This document shows positions 22,200 to 34,575 of a stretch of 61,958 bases of DNA, piece after piece. The position numbers and the translations under genes were made by a program. The DNA comes from Welwitschia mirabilis (taxonomy: Eukaryota; Gnetophyta; Gnetopsida; Welwitschiales): the NCBI GenBank assembly GCA_051453625.1, contig JBOZIK010000001.1:288772807-288834764 (forward strand), written 5' to 3'. Within the stretch, counting starts at the first letter, position 1, and the number at the start of each line of letters is the position of its first letter. Below the pieces are notes generated by a model. That model was not told where the DNA came from and ran no database searches. It saw only the letters and a list, made by a program, of their open reading frames with translations.

Positions 22200-23095
22200 T
22201 TAAAACAATGTAAATCATGATTATTATTACACAATTCATGCAAGGAACTACATAAAGAAAAGATGCAAGAAATGTTTGAAGGCTCTTTAAAATGTTTAGT
22301 AATATTAAGAATTTTTCTATTATTTAAGTTAAGATATGGATTTTTATTAAGGAAGTAATATCTTTTCTAATTAATATGATTAAATGGTACTTTGGCTACA
22401 TAAGATTTATTAGTAAAATAAGAAATTAAAAATTCATATAACTTATGAAAAAACAATGTCTTATCAAATTATGATGTAATTAATTTGAAATAGATTTCAT
22501 TTAAAAATGAATATTCAGAATGGAAGACATTAATAGCACTATTAGAAATCCTAGCATTTTGTGGAAAATTCTTAAGATGATTAATTAAGGTTAGTTTAAT
22601 ATATGTAAGAAGATTATTAAGATGTAATTATAAGCATGAAGTAGAATCAAGAAGATAATGTTTAGCCCAATTTAGAATTCCAAGATATTCCAAGTCTTAT
22701 TTTTGGAAAGAGTAACCATTAAAAACATCAGGTAAAGGAGACTTGCCTCCATTCTAGCTGACTGTAACTTCTATATGATCTAGCTAATAAACTAGCTCTA
22801 ATAATTAACAAAGAAGGTGCTCCCACTCGCTCATTGATTAGTAAATGTTTATGTAGAATTCTAAATGCTCTATGTTGACTATTATGAATAAAAGAGGAAA
22901 AGATGTTAATTTGAATGTTACATGGAGTTTTAGGGAAAAAAATATTGAGATATTTTGGGAATAGACTCCTTAAGATGATGTTTTTCATTAAAATCAATAA
23001 ATAGGATGTCATTTTTAGAATTACATGGATGTTCTAATGTAGAGATAAAGAAATTTTACCATTATTAAATTCACAAGTTAATGTAGAATTAAAAG
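22200..23095 (-). pseudogene. unrecognised minus-strand coding-like relic
   Basis: The minus strand keeps a 94-codon open stretch at 22728-23012 with a non-random composition (containing HRAFRILHKHLLINERVGA and RASLLARSYRSYSQLEWRQV). Downstream (22230-22700) further open stretches read ARISNSAINVFHSEYSFLNE. The residue pattern looks like old protein sequence, not noise, but I do not recognise the family. It lies downstream, on the same strand, of the transposon-protein-like relic at 23.2-24.0 kb and could be part of the same decayed element. Confidence 0.3.
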
Positions 23096-23195
23096 NNNNN
23101 NNNNNNNNNNNNNNNNNNNNNNNNNNNNNNNNNNNNNNNNNNNNNNNNNNNNNNNNNNNNNNNNNNNNNNNNNNNNNNNNNNNNNNNNNNNNNNN

Positions 23196-23980
23196 TCTTA
23201 GAGTCCAATTAGATCTATCATATCTCCTTACTCTAGTGATTTATCTTCTAGTAATATAATTAATAGCATTGTCATTTCATGCCTCATCATCCAAAAGTTC
23301 ATTAAAATTTATGTGTTATATAATTAACAACAGTTGAATATGAAAAATTTTTAGTGTTTCTTTTTGCCTCTCAAGTACATAGAAAATGAATTTATACATT
23401 TTAAATCTCTTTCTATTTTGAATAAAAGACATGAAATAAATGAAATATGATTAAGAATTAGTAGCATATGAAAAGGGGTACACATTTTTAATAATGTATA
23501 TAAAGAACATCAACTAATTTTTAAAAAATATTTGCATGGAATGACTCCATCTTTATGAGGGACATATTAAATGTCTAACTCATCAATAATATAGCCAAAT
23601 AATTCTTTAATATAAATGCATGAAAATTAGGATTGGACATACCTAAGGCTCTAGAAATCATACTATAAGTGATGGCAATAGTAATAATTTTAACTCATGT
23701 ATTGGATTTCCATTTATCTTCTTCTTCCTTTGAGCTTTCTTCTCTTTCCTCTATGTGTAAAAAAAACATGTTAGCATAAAATTCCTTTACTTCTTATGGG
23801 AAATAAGTTTTTCAACTATTTTGCATGAGATACCTCTAATCTCTATTATTCATCTTCTTTATAAGTATAATAACATGATGATTAAGGAAATATCTAAATG
23901 ATCTTCAATACAAAAATATCTAGATCTATCTAATAGTACAGTTTTTGCTAATAGGATTATGGAAAAAAGAAATAACAACA
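23196..23980 (-). pseudogene. relic of plant 'putative transposon protein' domain (retroelement-associated)
   Basis: Minus-strand reading from high to low coordinates: EVKEFYANMFFLHIEE (about 23810-23760), then AITYSMISRALGMSNPNFHA (about 23690-23630), then YPFSYATNS and YFIYFMSFIQNRKRFKMYKF (about 23480-23395), then IFYVLERQKETLKIFHIQLL. The order (EFYAN start, short LG-x-P motif, C-terminal histidine and arginine-rich part) resembles the plant domain often found next to Athila/Tat-like retroelements. Stops and frameshifts lie between the blocks. The assignment comes from motif memory and needs a profile search. Confidence 0.4.
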
Positions 23981-24306
23981 CTTATTAAAATAGAAAATAG
24001 TGAGAGTTATAAATGTAATAAAAAGAGAATAACAAAGACTTAGTCATGGATAAATAATTATGGCTAGAGTTACAAAATGATAATGGTACCAATAAAAGTA
24101 ATAGCAAAATCAACAATTTTAGGCAGATATAGATTTATAAGGATGAAATAGATAGAGGGTGCATGATAAGAGGAATGAAGTCAATAGTAGAAATTAAGGA
24201 TAAAGTAAAACATAAGTAATGGTGAGTTTGATAGAAATACCTTTGAAACTCTATGCAAGTAATGAGATGAAATTAGCATGAGATTAGAGTGATAGATTCT
24301 TAGTAA
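23668..24306. repeat. gap-flanking duplicate, left copy (partner 24407-25018)
   Basis: Starts taagtgatggcaatagtaat in both copies and ends at the 100-base gap at 24307. The right copy begins directly after the gap. The left copy contains about 40 bases (around ctctattattcatcttcttt, near 23840-23880) that the right copy lacks. Few other differences are seen. Confidence 0.85.
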
Positions 24307-25018
24307 NNNNNNNNNNNNNNNNNNNNNNNNNNNNNNNNNNNNNNNNNNNNNNNNNNNNNNNNNNNNNNNNNNNNNNNNNNNNNNNNNNNNNNNNNNNNNN
24401 NNNNNNTAAGTGATGGCAATAGTAATAATTTTAACTCATGTATTGGGATTTCATTTATCTTTTTCTTCCTTTGAGCTTCCTTCTCTTTCCTCTATGTGTA
24501 ACAAAAACATGTTAGCATAAACTTCCTTTACTTCTGATGGAAATAAGTTTTTCAACTATTTTGAATGAGATACCCCTAATGACATGATAATTAAAGAACT
24601 ATCTAAATAATCTTTAATACAAAAATATATAGATCTACCTAACGGTATGGTTTTTGCTAATAGGATTATGGAAAAAAGGAATAACAATACTAATTAAAAT
24701 AGAAAATAGTGAGAGTTATAAATGATAATAAACATAGAATAAAAAAGACTTAGTTATGGATAAATAATTATGTCTAGAGTTACAAAATGATAATGGTACT
24801 AATAAAAGTAATAGCAAAATTAATAATTTTAGGCAGATATAGATTTATAAGGATGAAATAGCTAGAGGGTGCATGGTGAGAGGAGTGAAGCAAATAGAAA
24901 AAATTAAGGATAAAGTAAAACATAAGTAAGGGTGGTTTTGATAGAAATACCTTTGAAACTCTATGCAAGTAACGAGATGAGATTAGCACAAGCTTAGAGT
25001 GATAAATTCTTAGTAATG

Positions 25019-26314
25019 ATAATAGTAGCTATGAGAAATAATATGGGTTTGAGGTTAGTTTTCATAGAAAAAGAGGAAAAATATAAATCATTTCTTTAAT
25101 TGGAAATAGAAAATGTTGATATTAGAGATTGCATGAATCAAAGATTAATTATGAAGTTGTGTTTTCTATTGAATTTATTTTAATGGGACTTTACCTTTAT
25201 TGGAATTTGAACTTCAAAGGATAAGAAAATGAGTGGGAAATGAGATGAAATTTAACTTGCAATCACACACATAATTTAAAAATAATTATAATAATTAATA
25301 ATAATTAATTCTTAGCTTTATGAATCTAATATAAGTCATCAAAATATATTGATCATAATGTTTTCAATTAGGTAAGGCTTCAACTTACATTTAAATAAGA
25401 GGTCCATTTGACTAAAACATAAAACAAAGATAATCAGGTGATGAGTTACTTAAATAGATAAACTAAAAATTAATTTACATTCTAGAAATTTATTTAGACT
25501 AATTCTTTAAACATTGTTATCATAAGAGTTAATTCAATCCCTAATATGCATGTAATGTAATGTATTCCTTTTATCAATTGCTTTAGACTAATAGTTCCAT
25601 CAAAAATATAAAAGAAAAGTTTCATTAAAGAAAAGGTTTTACCATACTAAAATCCAATCTTATAATACTTATAGTAAATTAGATATTCTAATTTCTTTAT
25701 CATTCAAATAGATAATTAAAAATTATGAATGATAAATGTATCTATGTAATAGATCCAAGACAAAATAAATTATTAGTATGGTAGTATAAGAGGTGTCCTA
25801 GATCAAAAATAGTGAATAAGATGTAAATATTTCTATCTCTAGACATAATATGCTCATTCCACATGTTAAAAGATAATCACATAGGTTTTAATTTGTTGAA
25901 ACTAATAAAACTAGTGCATTTTATATTGGTTATCAATTTTCACAAGTAACATCCAAAAGAGAAATATGACATTCCTATAATATATCATGATGATATTAGA
26001 AAATTTAATCTATACAATGTGTATTATCATTATAATAGTAGACATCTTATATATATATAAATCATCTCATTCCCATGATATGAATGTGTATCATATAGGT
26101 CTTCATCATGTAAAATATCTATCTTCCTCATACGGCATGTCTTCTTTCTTTTTTATTTGGTTATTTTTTCCTTCTCTTTTTTACCTTTTTTAAAGTTAAT
26201 TATATTCAATTTTAAGGAATTCTATTGCATAATATATACATTTTTTTATGGGAATTAAGATATTTAATATACAATATGTATCTTCTCCATAGAAATGGAG
26301 GTTCTTAATAATAT
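25019..26314. other. AT-rich region, nothing recognised
   Basis: Includes an extreme AT stretch near 25270-25315 (aaaataattataataatta). No readable protein domains, repeats or RNA genes were seen. Confidence 0.5.
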
Positions 26315-26675
26315 GTATGCTTATTGTATGATTTTTTTCCCCTCTTCTTTTTTTNNNNNNNNNNATACCTTTCATATGAAGGTTATTATAGCCATACATG
26401 CATCTTCTCCATAGTATAAACAAATAATTTAAAGATTCATTTATGTTATTTTCATTCTTCTTATGGGAATTAATGGATATCATGGAGGTCTTTTGTGTCT
26501 GTAGTGTGTATCTTGTCCCTATAGACATGGTATTTATTTTAAACAAATATCATATGAGGGTTTGTAATCATGTCTTTATAAAAACTCATATATTTAAAAA
26601 TTCTTTTTTTACATATTTGAGATTACAATCATTTTAAAGTTTACACGAAATATTAGATATGATATGCATAACAAA
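26315..26675. repeat. gap-flanking duplicate, left copy (partner 26776-27134)
   Basis: Both copies start gtatgctta/gtatactta and run to gatatgcataacaaa. The left copy contains a 10-N placeholder at 26355-26364. The right copy is continuous at that point and shows about a dozen bases (cttctagactagg), so the left gap can be read from its partner. Short sub-repeats of gcatcttctccatag also occur upstream at 26277. Confidence 0.85.
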
Positions 26676-27134
26676 NNNNNNNNNNNNNNNNNNNNNNNNN
26701 NNNNNNNNNNNNNNNNNNNNNNNNNNNNNNNNNNNNNNNNNNNNNNNNNNNNNNNNNNNNNNNNNNNNNNNNNNNGTATACTTATTGTATGACTTTTTCC
26801 CTTCTTTTTTTTCTTCTAGACTAGGATACCTTTCATATGAAGATTATTATAGACACACATGCATCTTCTCCATAGTATAAAAAAATAATTTAAAGATTTT
26901 TTTATGTTATTTTCATTCTACTTATGGGAATTAATGGATATCATGAAGGTATTTTGTATCTATATTATGTATCTTGTCCCTGTAAATAGGGTATTTTTTA
27001 AGATAAATATCGTATGATGGTTTGTAACCATGTCTTTATAAAAACTCATATCTTTAAAAATTATTTTGTACATATTTGAGATCACAATCATTTTAAAGTT
27101 TACATAGAATATTAGATATGATATGCATAACAAA

Positions 27135-27277
27135 AGTTAAAATATTTGATTAAGAATTACTTCATCAAGTTAGTTCCTAATCAAATAAGTAATAGAATAT
27201 ACTTAAAAAAAATCTAAGTTTTACATGATAAAATAAGTGATTCATGTAAGTAACATAAATCTATTTTTTAGCTAAGA
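27135..27277. other. AT-rich spacer
   Basis: Short unassigned sequence between a gap-flanking duplicate and the Gypsy-F protease copy. Confidence 0.5.
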
Positions 27278-28531
27278 ATAAATCCTAGGACATAATATTA
27301 TTAAAAGTTCATTTTTTAGATGGTACCAATTATATTTTGTTTCTCTTCTTACTTATAGTTTAAGACTAAGGAAAGAGGGTTACATTTATGACCTAAGAAA
27401 ATATATTCATAAAATATTTTGAATTCCTTAGCCATTAACTTTAAAAGAACCATTATCCCTAAGGCTTAGAATATTTATAGTACCATGATAAAAATGCTTA
27501 TTATATTTAAAATTTTTAATCTACTCAGACATCAATTTCTTAGGAATTTTTTAAAGTTTTAAATTAAATAATAAGACTAGGTCATTAGGTTTAAATGATT
27601 TTTGAAGAATGTAGTTATCATGGTAGGCTTATTTTTCAATTTTTAGTTTTTAAAGATTCCCTTCTAGGTTTTTCATTTGCGTTTAGTTTTGTAGGAAACA
27701 TTTGAAATTCAACACTAGTAATGCACTCTTATCTAGAATTTTTTTCTATGTTACATGTGGTAAATTTTCAAATTTTTTATAGTTAAGATCCATTTAAAGA
27801 ATAAGTGCTAGTTTTTCATCAAGTTTAGGACTTTCATCTTTAGTGGTTTCAGTTAAGTCTTTCTCTTTTAAGGTATCCATGGTGTTATTTTTAGTACATT
27901 AAGGACTTATGAATTTGTATCATATTTCTATATGACATATTTATACTTCATTTCTATAATTTATTAGAGCATTAGAGGTCATTAAAAATGATCTTACTAA
28001 GATAAGGATGTGTTCATTTGGGTTTTCTTCTATCTCTAAGATTACAAAGTCCATGAGGTAGTAAAAGTTTAATTTTCTATCTATACCAAATATCTTTTAT
28101 TTCTATGGGTATTTTGATTACTTAATTAGAAAATTTTATTATCATTTTATTTATCTAGTTTCCATAAAACAAGTTTTTTTCCATAATGAGTAGGGCATCA
28201 CGTTCACATTAGTATCATTTTATTTCTATGCATACTTTTGTTTTCTATAACAAATGAAATTATTGGAAAACTAAGATTTCTAAACTTGGGTGAAAGTCTG
28301 TTTTGAATTATAGAACATACCTATTGATATGATAAGATTCTTCTATTAATTTTTATTCTACTCTTTACTATGCACATCCTTTTAAGAATCTCAGTTTTAC
28401 ATGAAACTTGCTTAGTGACATCCAAAATTGGAATGCATATTTTTACTTCCTTAAAGATATTTAGATATTTTTCTTGAAGATATTTCTTTCCTAATGGTAT
28501 AATCAATTTATGAAATGGATCTTTTTTTAAT
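27278..28531 (-). mobile_element. Gypsy-F protease region, copy 1 (Athila type)
   Basis: The minus strand reads PLGKKYLQEKYLNIFKEVKI (about 28505-28445), then CIPILDVTKQVSCKTEILKR, then IIQNRLSPKFRNLSFPIISF (about 28310-28255), PTHYGKKLVLWK at the active-site region, and KIPIEIKDIWYR (about 28110-28080). This is the gag-protease linker and aspartic protease of Athila-type Gypsy elements, which cuts the polyprotein. In this copy the active-site segment (about 28200-28245) carries a small deletion that removes the catalytic motif. The partner copy is at about 29488-30740. The copy is cut at 28532 by a 100-base gap. Confidence 0.8.
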
Positions 28532-28631
28532 NNNNNNNNNNNNNNNNNNNNNNNNNNNNNNNNNNNNNNNNNNNNNNNNNNNNNNNNNNNNNNNNNNNNN
28601 NNNNNNNNNNNNNNNNNNNNNNNNNNNNNNN

Positions 28632-29480
28632 TAGCATTTGGAACCACACTCCAAAGATAGATGCATCTTGGTATTGGAAATATATCTGTAAGATAAAGGT
28701 CTAATATCAAAAAGCAATCCAACAGAATATTGATCTTAAATAAAATGAAAAATACTCAATTTCTAAAGGTTATAAATGGATCTTAGGTGAACAAAACAAA
28801 GTCATGTGAAATAGACTTGCATGAAACTCAACTAACATACTAAGGGATAGCTTCATTATGTGGTTGGCATTGAGAGAGAGGCTCCAAAATAAGGAAAGAA
28901 TCAGAAAATATAACACTCATATTGATCCTTGCTGTGTGCTCTATAAAAAAGATAATAAAACTATAAAACATCTATATTTCTATTGTGAGTGGACAACTGA
29001 TCTGCTATAGAAATTATGCCAATGGCTTGATATGCTATCAAAGAACTAGAAAAATTAGAGAAATCAAGTACTACACCTATGCAAGTGAATGAAAGTTAAG
29101 AAATAAATTGTTCATGTTGTAATTTATGTTGTGGTTTACCACAAATGACAAGAAAAAAGCTCACAGATATTCAAAATCAAACATAGCCAAACTGAAAATT
29201 AGCTGCTCCAAATAAAGGATGAGTTAAAATCTAGAATTAAAGGCAGGAAATGGGAGAAAATTAAACCAAAGAAAATGCTGTTTTTGCAAAATTTGTGATA
29301 ACATTTACTGGTGTAAGACTGAGAGATTTGGTCTTTTTGGTTTACCTTGAACTTAGCTTGTATAGATTTTTTTGAATCTTTGAAGCAATGGAACATAGAA
29401 AGATTTCTCCTCTATGATACATTACTTCCAAAGCATTTGATGTAATTTTGCTTCATGATAATAAACATTTACATTATTAC
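28632..29480 (+). mobile_element. LINE (non-LTR retrotransposon) 3' fragment with zf-RVT domain
   Basis: The + strand reads DASWYWKYICKIKV near 28656-28700, YKWILGEQNKVM (about 28770-28805), SFIMWLALRERLQNKERIRK (about 28849-28910), then IDPCCVLYKKDNKTIKHLYF, and YCEW. The CC-x-H-x-C arrangement is the zinc-binding zf-RVT domain at the end of plant LINE ORF2. A further C-terminal piece (YVVVYHKWQEKSSQIFKIKH) ends at a stop near 29294. A non-coding tail follows to about 29480, ending tacattattaccaaaaaa, like LINE 3' ends. The three stops inside the domain fall at Trp-like positions. The 5' side is missing in the gap before 28632. Confidence 0.82.
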
Positions 29481-29487
29481 CAAAAAA

Positions 29488-30760
29488 TAAATCCTAGGAC
29501 TTAACATTATTAAAAGTTCATTTTTTAGATGATACCAATTATAATTTGTTTCTCTTCTTACCTATAGTTTTAGACTAAGAAAAGAGAGTTACATTTATGA
29601 CCTAAAAAAAATATATTCATGAAACAGTTTGAAGTCCTTAGCCATTAACTTTAAAAGAACCATTATTCCTAAGGCTCAAAATCTTAATAGTACGATGAGA
29701 AAAATGCTTATTATATTTTAAAATGTTCAATCCACTTAGACATGAATTTATTAATAATTTTGTAAAGTTTTAAATTAAATAATAAGACTAGGTCATTAGG
29801 TTTAAATGATTTTTGAATAATTTAGTTATCATGGTAGGCAATTTTTAGTTTTTAAATATTCCCTCCTAGGTTTTTCATTTGTGTTTAGTTTTGTATGAAA
29901 CATTTTGACACTAGCAATGCACTCTTATCTAGAAGTTTTTTCTATGTTACATGTGGTAAATTTTCAAATTTTTTATAGTTAAGATCTATCTAAAGAATAA
30001 GTGCAAGTTTTTCATTAGGTTTAGGACTTTCATCTTTAGTGGTCTCAATTAAGTCTCTCTCTTTTAAGGTATCCATGGTGTTATTTTTTAATACATTAAG
30101 AACTTATGAATTTATACCATATTTCTAAATGACATCTTTACTACTCCATTTATATAATTTATTAGAGCATTAGAGGTGATTAAGAATGATCTTACTAAGA
30201 TAAGAAGGTGTCCATTTGGGTTTTCTTCTATCTCTAATAGTACAAAGTTCATGAGGTAGTAAAAGTTTAATTTTCTATTTATACCAAATATATTTTATTT
30301 CTATGGGTATTTTGATTACTTACTTAGAAAATTTTAGTATCATTTTATTTTATCTAGGTCCCATAATCCAAGTTTTTTCCATAGTGAGTAGGGCATCATG
30401 TTCACACTAGCACCTCAATTTAATAAGGCTATATGCATACTTTTGTTTTCTGTAACAAATGAAATTATCGGAAAACTAAGATTTCTAAACTTTGGTGGAA
30501 GTTTGTTTTGAATTATAGGACATGCCTATTGATATGATAAGGCTCTTCCATTAATTTTTATTTTACTCTTTACTACACACATCCTTCTAAGATTATTAGT
30601 TTAGTATGAAACTTGCTTAGTAACATCCAAAATTGGAATGCATATTTTTACTTCATTAAAGATCTTTAGATATTTTTCTTGAAGATATTTATTTCCTAAT
30701 GGTATAATCAATTTATGAAATGGAGCTTTTTTAAATTTATTAAGTATAAATATCTCCATT
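29488..30760 (-). mobile_element. Gypsy-F protease region, copy 2
   Basis: Parallel to copy 1 but with the active-site region complete. The minus strand reads MHIALLN, a stop, then GASVNMMPYSLWKKLGLW (about 30437-30365). The catalytic Asp codon is aat (Asn) and the next codon is a stop, so the enzyme is inactive. PIISFVTENKSMHIALLN just upstream and the downstream ADR-like region are readable. A LINE tail abuts this copy at 29480. Confidence 0.85.
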
Positions 30761-31620
30761 TTATGCTATCTTTGTAATTTTAAGTGTAATTTTCAGTCAG
30801 GGATCAAATATAGAAGGGTCTTTACTAGGTGGTTAGACATGTTTGTTTATCTAAGTACCACTTCTAAGGAAGATATTATCAAGTCTCTTAACTTCTATTT
30901 ATTGTTTAATAAAATTTACATCTCTTGAGTGAGGAATATGTTGGAAATTTTCTTTTATGTTTTTTTTCATATTCCTAATTCTTCTCCCCTATTTCCTTTC
31001 ATTATACTCATTATTACTTGTCAAACTTTTATTTTTCATATTTCTCATCTTATTTTTAATCATGGATAATTATTGCCTATTTCCNNNNNNNNNNNNNNNN
31101 NNNNNNNNNNNNNNNNNNNNNNNNNNNNNNNNNNNNNNNNNNNNNNNNNNNNNNNNNNNNNNNNNNNNNNNNNNNNNNNNNNNNGTGAGGAATATGTTGG
31201 AAATTTTCTTCTATGTTTTTTTTTTTTATATTCCTAATTCTTCTCCCCTATTTCCTTTTATTATACTAATTATTACTAGTCAAACCGTTATTTTCCATAT
31301 TTCTCATCTTATTTTTAATCATGCAGAATTATTGACTATTTCTCCTCTTATTTAGCCGATCTTTACCTTTGTTTCTCCTAAAAAATTTTCATGGCTCATA
31401 ATATTTCTTAACTAGTTTTTTACATTGTATGTATAAATAAGTATTTTATTTAATAAAATACTTGAGCTATTTTAGATGTTAATCTTGCATGCTCCCGAGC
31501 CTCTCTCCCAGTTTTGGGCCTCTGCTACATTGAATGGATCTATCAAATCATTAAGAATAAGATGGGATAAAATCTTATCCCTTTCCCTCTCATTAATTAT
31601 AGTTAATACATGGTCTGTAG
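30761..31620 (-). mobile_element. Gypsy-F gag C-terminal region
   Basis: On the minus strand RLDNIFLRSGT (about 30885-30850) is followed by PPSKDPSIFDP. This is the LRSG block that marks the gag-protease linker of Athila-type elements. Further up, DPFNVAEAQNWERG (about 31540-31495) is readable in an open frame, but I cannot place it in the family with certainty. A 100-base gap at 31085-31184 is flanked by a 156-base duplicate (30929-31084 and 31185-31340). Confidence 0.6.
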
Positions 31621-32699
31621 TTTTAAATAGTTGATTCATTTATTACTCTATACATTAGATATTTTTAGCTATTTGATTAATTTCAACTTATTTATTATTA
31701 GTATTTAATGGATCATCAATGAATTACTTTAAAACTTCCTCTAGTTATTTATTGTAAGGTTAACTATATGGTGTGTTTGAAATATGTGATTTTATCTATG
31801 GGGTCTTTCATGAGAGGATAAGGTGGTTTTTATAATTTAAGTTGTAAGAATATCTAAAATAAAATGATGGCTTTAGTTATTGTAATCATTGCTAGTACCT
31901 CAAAAGGAACCTTTTAGTTTATGTAAAGTTTTCCTATTTAGTTATTATTTCTTTATAAAGTATAATTATCATGATCACCAATTTCTTATTCATTAGAGGT
32001 ATGTATAGCACATATAGATCTACCACTTATTATTTTTGATTTATATATATTTATTTAATCTCTTTTTAATATGATCTTACTTATTGTTCAATATCTTTTT
32101 TACTTGTCTAAATTATATATTCCTTGTCTTGTATATTTATAGTCATCTTTGACTACTTTAATGTTTCTACAAGCTATATTTTTATTTTTAGATTTATTTT
32201 TTATGCATTTACCCTTTATATAACAAGCTTGATAATCTTCAAGCATAAAATTCATGTGTTTAAACATCTTTTTAAAAGTCTTTAAACTACTCAAATGCCT
32301 TGTAGAAAGATTCTTTGTCTTATTCTTAGAAATCCTTGATTTTTCTTCTAACTTCATTGGTTTTGTATAATGGCAAGTATTTTTAGAGAACTCATGTGTG
32401 AAATATATCCATGACCTAGTAAAGTATTATTTTTCATTAAGTAGCCGTGCTTTTGCTTTTTCTTTAAAGAGAAAATGAGAAAATTAATGCTCTAACTATG
32501 TTACCTTAATCTATTATAAATAAAACCAAAGCTTTAACTTCTATTACATGTTTATAAGGATGTGTAGAGTTTTGGCCATGGAATTTGGAAAGAAAATGAA
32601 AGAAATATGGTTTTATTTAATCTTATTAAGGATAAGATCATACAAGAATATGTAGCTAAATAGTTAATCCACCATAGTAATTTTAAAGTTTTCCTAGGT
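31621..32699. other. AT-rich sequence, probably the 5' part of Gypsy-F, unreadable
   Basis: By position (upstream of gag on the minus strand) this should hold the gag N-terminus and leader. No domain could be read. The open stretch at 32100-32357 has a composition like noise. Confidence 0.35.
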
Positions 32700-33634
32700 A
32701 ACTCTTCATGTATAGTATCTTAATTTGCATTAGATATTATTAACTCAACTAAAATAATATTAGTGAGATTTTTAGTTGAGGATTTACTAGTTCAAAATGA
32801 ATGTTTTACATATTGTTAATCCAAACCCATATTAGATTCATTTAGAAGTGGTTGGTATTTTAGTTATTCATTACTTTTCTATAAATTTGGGTAGTAGTAG
32901 ATCTAGTTTTGTAATGCATGAGAAGTTAAGATTTAAAAAAGGAATTTTACAATAGATTACTAATGTAAATTAATAGAAATTACTTAAACATATAATTTAT
33001 TTAAAGAGATAACCTAAATTAGAGGAGTCATGATAACACTAGTAAAAGTAAGGACATCACTAGTAAATTGAGCAATTTGCATTATGGAAAATAAGTTCAA
33101 CTTAATATGAAAAGTCATGCCATTTGACAGATTATCTATAAGAAAATATTTTAGATACTAAAAATTTCTATTTATAAAAAAAAGGTACATTAATACATGC
33201 AAAAATTGACATTTATTTCAAGTAAATAAGGCCAATTTATCATGACTATAATAAGGTTTTTATGGTTTTGTTATTTTATCTTGATTTGTACTATTAACAT
33301 CACAAAAAATCACATTTTAAATTTGCTAATTATGTTTTTAGGTCTTTAAAAGGATGTTGAAGCATAAGCCATCTTTACAAATTATCTTTTTAGGTCTTTG
33401 AAAGAATAATAGAGCATAAGCCAAAACTTCAGAAGGAAAATCCTTAAAAAGTCGATGGTGTTAGTAGGATCTTAATGGTGGCATTAGTTAAGCTACAAAT
33501 ACTCATCTTTTTTTTTTTTTTAACATATACTAGAACCTATTTCATATGGTAAGTCAATTGAAATAAATTCAAAAAAGAAATTTGAAATCTATCCATAATG
33601 CTAAATTTGGAGATATAAGAAGTTATTTGAACCT
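32700..33634 (+). mobile_element. possible LTR with TATA box
   Basis: A TATA-like ctataaatttgggtagtag at 32880-32898 lies in non-coding AT-rich sequence, similar in arrangement to LTR promoters of plant retroelements. A partial repeat, ttaggtctttgaaaga with agcataagcca, occurs at 33339-33385 and again at 33390-33425. A T run lies at 33510-33522. The 623-base gap at 33635-34257 hides the rest. Confidence 0.3.
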
Positions 33635-34257
33635 NNNNNNNNNNNNNNNNNNNNNNNNNNNNNNNNNNNNNNNNNNNNNNNNNNNNNNNNNNNNNNNNNN
33701 NNNNNNNNNNNNNNNNNNNNNNNNNNNNNNNNNNNNNNNNNNNNNNNNNNNNNNNNNNNNNNNNNNNNNNNNNNNNNNNNNNNNNNNNNNNNNNNNNNNN
33801 NNNNNNNNNNNNNNNNNNNNNNNNNNNNNNNNNNNNNNNNNNNNNNNNNNNNNNNNNNNNNNNNNNNNNNNNNNNNNNNNNNNNNNNNNNNNNNNNNNNN
33901 NNNNNNNNNNNNNNNNNNNNNNNNNNNNNNNNNNNNNNNNNNNNNNNNNNNNNNNNNNNNNNNNNNNNNNNNNNNNNNNNNNNNNNNNNNNNNNNNNNNN
34001 NNNNNNNNNNNNNNNNNNNNNNNNNNNNNNNNNNNNNNNNNNNNNNNNNNNNNNNNNNNNNNNNNNNNNNNNNNNNNNNNNNNNNNNNNNNNNNNNNNNN
34101 NNNNNNNNNNNNNNNNNNNNNNNNNNNNNNNNNNNNNNNNNNNNNNNNNNNNNNNNNNNNNNNNNNNNNNNNNNNNNNNNNNNNNNNNNNNNNNNNNNNN
34201 NNNNNNNNNNNNNNNNNNNNNNNNNNNNNNNNNNNNNNNNNNNNNNNNNNNNNNNNN
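33635..34257. other. assembly gap (623 N)
   Basis: Unsequenced. Long frames on both strands over it are artefacts. Confidence 0.95.
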
Positions 34258-34295
34258 TTATACAAATTTTATTCTATTATTGTAATAAAGTATTG

Positions 34296-34575
34296 TAGTA
34301 TTTTTAATATAATTTCTTGATTTTAACTTATCAATTCTTGTTCATACTTATTATGCTTGATTTAAATTGAAGCATGTTAAGATTTTATGAATTTATGAGT
34401 GATTCTCATATGCATAGCTTAGCTCATAGTTTAATTATCATTTGATGATCTTTGGGATGTTTTACTACTTTTAATACTTATGAAGCTAGCTATAAAAGCT
34501 AAGATGACTTATAGACTTTTGTTGCGATGCCAATTTGTAGGAATTTAATGGTGTATTTGGAGTACTTTTGCAGGA
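34296..34575. repeat. duplicate across a gap, left copy (partner 34676-34892)
   Basis: Both copies share atttttaatttaatttcttg through gctaagnnnacttatag. After that the left copy continues with gttgcgatgccaatttgtag and ends in ggagtacttttgcagga, whereas the right copy reads atttacccaagcttatg. The two copies therefore part before the gap, unlike most gap duplicates. The left tail resembles the segment near the end of some plant Tat-type LTRs. Confidence 0.7.

Noticed and set aside
29199-29396. 65-codon minus-strand frame
   Set aside because: Reverse shadow of the LINE ORF2 C-terminus and tail on the + strand.
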